52,519 nucleotides of DNA from an uncultured Bacteroidota bacterium. GTDB taxonomy: Bacteria; Bacteroidota; Bacteroidia; Bacteroidales; FEN-979. A model generated the notes under the pieces. The model did not search any database. It saw only the letters and a program-made list of their open reading frames with translations, and was not told the DNA's origin. Positions 49,768 through 52,519 of this stretch are shown here, in pieces (the stretch's first letter is position 1; every line of letters starts with the position of its first letter). The position numbers were made by a program, and so were the translations under genes. Location: assembly GCA_937862805.1 (NCBI GenBank), contig CALMDO010000219.1:1-52519 (forward strand), in the 5' to 3' direction.

Positions 49768-52519
49768 ATGACACGACCGCTTCTTCATGACAACCCGTTT
49801 CCCGGAATCCGGAGTTACGAAATCCAGGAAGATGAGCTCTTCTTCGGCAGAGAACTCCAGGTAAGGGAACTGATAGAAAAACTATTTCACACCCGGTTCC
49901 TGGCCATCGTTGGTTCATCAGGTTGCGGTAAGTCGTCACTCATCAAAGCCGGGGTGGTACCGGCTTTGATGAAAAACAAGACCGGCCGCTGTAATACCCC
50001 CTGGACCGTGAACATTTTCCGACCAGCGGAGGATCCGCTTGGCAACCTGGCGCGTTCCCTGGCCGGTGAAAGCAAAGATCCCGGGAAACTGACTGAACAA
50101 CTCAGATCGGGCAAAGAAGCCCTCAGTGATTTTTTAACTGCTTCAGGAACCTCAGGAAACGCTTCCCGGCTCATCATCATTGATCAGTTTGAAGAACTTT
50201 TCCGGTTCAAAAAAAGCAATGCCCTTGATCAGACCATCCATGACACATCCATCTTTATCGAACTGATCCTCAGTACCCTCAGTCATCCCGAACTGCCTGT
50301 TTATTTCATCCTCTCCATGCGAACTGATTTTCTGGATGATTGTACGGAATTCAGAGGACTTACGGAGACGATCAACCAGGGTTATTACCTGGTTCCCAGG
50401 ATGAACAACGAGGAACGCAGGCTGGCTATTACCGGACCGGTTCGATTCAAAGGGTGCCGTATCAGTGAGGAACTGGTTGATCAACTGTTGCAGGACGTCG
50501 GAGATGATCCGGACCAATTGCCGATTTTACAACATGCCATGATGCGTACCTGGGACTATTGGACGTTAAACCGCATTGGGGATCAACCCATCGGCCTGGA
50601 GCACTATAACGCGATCGGCACCATGAAGGAGGCGCTCTCCTTCCACCTGGAAGAGCTCTTTACCGAACTTCGCGAATTCAAGAGCAAATACATTGCTGAA
50701 AAACTTTTCAAAGCCCTTACTGAAATAAACAAAGAGAGCCGCGGAACACGACGTCCGACGCAACTCAGCGAGATCATGACCCTTGCAGAAGCAAGACAGG
50801 AAGAGGTGATCCGGGTCATCGAAACCTTCCGGCAACCGGGGTGTGCTTTCCTGATACCTCCCGTCAGCGTTGACCTGACTCCCGATTCAATCATCGATAT
50901 CTCGCATGAAAGCATCATGAGGGTGTGGACCCGCCTGAAAAACTGGGTAGAAGAAGAGAGCCAGTCGGCCCAACTTTACCTCCGGTTATCCAAATCGGCC
51001 GAACTTTACCAGGATGGAAAATCGGGTTTATGGGTCGACCCTGAGTTACAGGTCGCCCTTCAATGGAAAGAGCACGCAAAACCCAACGCTACCTGGGCCA
51101 TGCGATACGATCCGGCTTTCGACCGGGCGATATCATTTCTCCAATTCAGTAAAAAACAACATGAATTGGAACTTTCACAAAAAGAAAACCTTCAGAAAAG
51201 GAATCTCAAACGGGCCAAGAATTCTGCCATCATCCTTGGCATCGCTTCTGTAGTTTCCATTCTCTTCCTCCTGATTTCATTAAACCTCAGATTTAAAGCC
51301 GAAGCAAGCCGGAAAGAAGCGCTCGAAAAGGAAAAACTCGCTTTCTTTGAAAGAAAAAAAATGGAGGAGCAACGCAAAGAGGCCATCCTCCAGAAAAAAA
51401 TCTCTGAACAACAACAACGCATCGCCGAACAACAGGAGATGATCACCGAACAGCAAAGACAATATGCTGTCCGCCAACAGATTATCGCCCAGGAACAAAC
51501 CGTGGTGGCGGTCAGCGAAAAGAAAAAAGCGGACCTTTCGCGACAAGAGGCGCTGGTAGCCCGCGACGAAGCACAATCACAACGAAAAGAGGCTGTTTCC
51601 CAGAAACTGATTGCCGATAAGGAAAGGATCAAAGCAGAAGAATCGGAAAAGAACACAAAAAGACTGAGACTGCTGGCAGTGGCCCGTACCATGGCCATAC
51701 AGGCCAACCAACTGTACGCTACCGTTAAGGATGAACTCCCCGGCCTGCTTGCTGTAGAGGCTTTCAGGATTAATGAAGAAAACGGGGGATTCCGGAACGA
51801 TCCGGTCATTTATACCGCTTTATCGGGGATTTCAGCCGACCCGGTTATTCTGAGAGGCCATGAAGACGGGGTGCGCTCCATCGTCCTTTCCGGTGATGGT
51901 AAGACCCTCTATTCCTGCGGCGACGATAACCATCTGCTCGTGTGGAAGCTGAGCCAACAACCTTCCCAGCCCCGGGAACTCCAACTTCCCAAACAGGCTC
52001 AGGGAACTTTGCGGTCGCTGGGACTTACCCATGATGAACATTGGTTGGTGGCCGGCACTACCAAAGGAGAGCTTATCATCTGGGACTGCAGCTCCTTCAC
52101 GGGCGTTCCAAAAATAATTTCCGGGCATAGCAGCGTGGTGAACAAATTGGCCATGCATCCACAAAAAAATTTCTTTATTTCAGCAGGTGCCGACGGGAAA
52201 ATTCTTCAATGGAAGTATGAAAAGGGGACATTTTCCCGATCCACTGTCGACTCTTTAAAGACCCCTGTCTATTGCATTGCCTTTGACCCACAAGGATTAA
52301 TAATGGCTTCCGGAGATGGTAACGGCAACCTGAAACTATACAACGTCGAAGGAGAGATGCTTCAACCGAAGAGTTCCTTCAAAGCCGGACACGCCATCTA
52401 TTCCATCGCTTTCAACAAAGAAAGGAGAAGCCTTTCCACCGGCCTGGTCAACGGCATGATCCTTACCTGGGACCTGCATCATCCCAACGATCCCCCTCAT
52501 GAGATCATCGGACGCCATG
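49768..52519 (+). CDS. nSTAND ATPase with membrane segment, coiled coil and WD40 repeats (partial, runs off the right edge)
   Basis: The frame opens at the ATG at 49768 and has no stop in the window (917 codons visible). A novel-STAND NTPase domain occupies about 10-420: NPFPGIRSYEIQEDELFFGR, Walker A GSSGCGKSS (residues 49-57), Walker B LIIIDQFEELF near residue 139, and the winged-helix motif SHESIMRVWTRLKNW. One membrane segment follows (about 487-507), then a Gln/Glu/Lys-rich coiled coil (about 515-640) and WD40 repeats from about 690 onward (LRGHEDGVRSIVLSGDGK, then LLVWKL and LIIWDC). It is a membrane-anchored signalling or scaffold ATPase, and the family also includes defence proteins. 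Its ligand is unknown. Confidence 0.88.
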   Translation, partial: MTRPLLHDNPFPGIRSYEIQEDELFFGRELQVRELIEKLFHTRFLAIVGSSGCGKSSLIKAGVVPALMKNKTGRCNTPWTVNIFRPAEDPLGNLARSLAGESKDPGKLTEQLRSGKEALSDFLTASGTSGNASRLIIIDQFEELFRFKKSNALDQTIHDTSIFIELILSTLSHPELPVYFILSMRTDFLDDCTEFRGLTETINQGYYLVPRMNNEERRLAITGPVRFKGCRISEELVDQLLQDVGDDPDQLPILQHAMMRTWDYWTLNRIGDQPIGLEHYNAIGTMKEALSFHLEELFTELREFKSKYIAEKLFKALTEINKESRGTRRPTQLSEIMTLAEARQEEVIRVIETFRQPGCAFLIPPVSVDLTPDSIIDISHESIMRVWTRLKNWVEEESQSAQLYLRLSKSAELYQDGKSGLWVDPELQVALQWKEHAKPNATWAMRYDPAFDRAISFLQFSKKQHELELSQKENLQKRNLKRAKNSAIILGIASVVSILFLLISLNLRFKAEASRKEALEKEKLAFFERKKMEEQRKEAILQKKISEQQQRIAEQQEMITEQQRQYAVRQQIIAQEQTVVAVSEKKKADLSRQEALVARDEAQSQRKEAVSQKLIADKERIKAEESEKNTKRLRLLAVARTMAIQANQLYATVKDELPGLLAVEAFRINEENGGFRNDPVIYTALSGISADPVILRGHEDGVRSIVLSGDGKTLYSCGDDNHLLVWKLSQQPSQPRELQLPKQAQGTLRSLGLTHDEHWLVAGTTKGELIIWDCSSFTGVPKIISGHSSVVNKLAMHPQKNFFISAGADGKILQWKYEKGTFSRSTVDSLKTPVYCIAFDPQGLIMASGDGNGNLKLYNVEGEMLQPKSSFKAGHAIYSIAFNKERRSLSTGLVNGMILTWDLHHPNDPPHEIIGRH

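Noticed and set aside
1-52519. CRISPR arrays, tRNA or rRNA genes, transposases, integrases or phage genes
   Set aside because: I looked for regularly spaced repeats, cloverleaf-type sequences and transposase or integrase motifs on both strands and saw none. A tRNA scan would be needed to be certain.

Overview
This window is a gene-dense piece of a Bacteroidota chromosome, probably from an anaerobic Bacteroidales-like lineage. The evidence is a SusC/SusD pair, TonB receptors with a carboxypeptidase-regulatory-like N-terminal domain, a DUF4296 lipoprotein, a type IX secretion sorting domain, an RND-TolC fusion, and at least fifteen perfect TAnnTTTG -7 boxes placed just upstream of start codons. 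An oxygen-sensitive indolepyruvate:ferredoxin oxidoreductase and a radical-SAM aminomutase suggest anaerobic life. I see no tRNA, rRNA, insertion sequence, phage gene or CRISPR array, and no gene-free stretch longer than 300 bases.

Layout. 1-616: two small membrane proteins, the first cut by the window edge. 885-5883: an orphan SusC/SusD nutrient uptake pair ending in a strong terminator. 5987-9382 (minus): a three-gene operon (serine palmitoyltransferase-like, GNAT-like, NAD-dependent epimerase-like) that matches the set used for bacterial ceramide synthesis. 9437-11633 (minus): iorAB. 11806-15442: a TonB receptor, deoC and a lipoprotein. 15452-18743 (minus): recQ, an OmpH/Skp-like protein and a DUF4296 lipoprotein. 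18878-22042: envelope genes (arabinose-5-phosphate isomerase, a secreted cupredoxin, lptB, pssA). 22149-26731: outer-membrane barrel, queA, tatA, class V aminotransferase. 26757-30235 (minus): hybrid histidine kinase and a DPS-like ferritin. 30510-36040: heavy-metal efflux RND-TolC fusion plus membrane fusion lipoprotein. 36046-39579: a small Lys-rich protein, tatC, PspC/LiaF-type membrane proteins, an alpha/beta hydrolase.

The right-hand quarter holds the least familiar content. At 39791-43554 four overlapping or nearly abutting genes encode a lysine 2,3-aminomutase, two different D-Ala-D-Ala-ligase-like ATP-grasp enzymes and a GNAT acetyltransferase. This looks like a complete small pathway from lysine to a beta-lysine-containing, possibly acetylated peptide or amide. 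At 43572-49647 (minus) five closely spaced genes encode a soluble histidine kinase, a response regulator/PP2C phosphatase, a STAS protein with a long unrecognised C-terminal part, a permease fused to its own substrate-binding domain, and the matching ATPase. This joins a partner-switch-like signalling set to a TrpXYZ-type ABC importer. Divergent from it, and running off the right edge, is an nSTAND ATPase with a membrane segment, a coiled coil and WD40 repeats.

All assignments come from reading motifs and gene order by eye; no database search or structure prediction was run.
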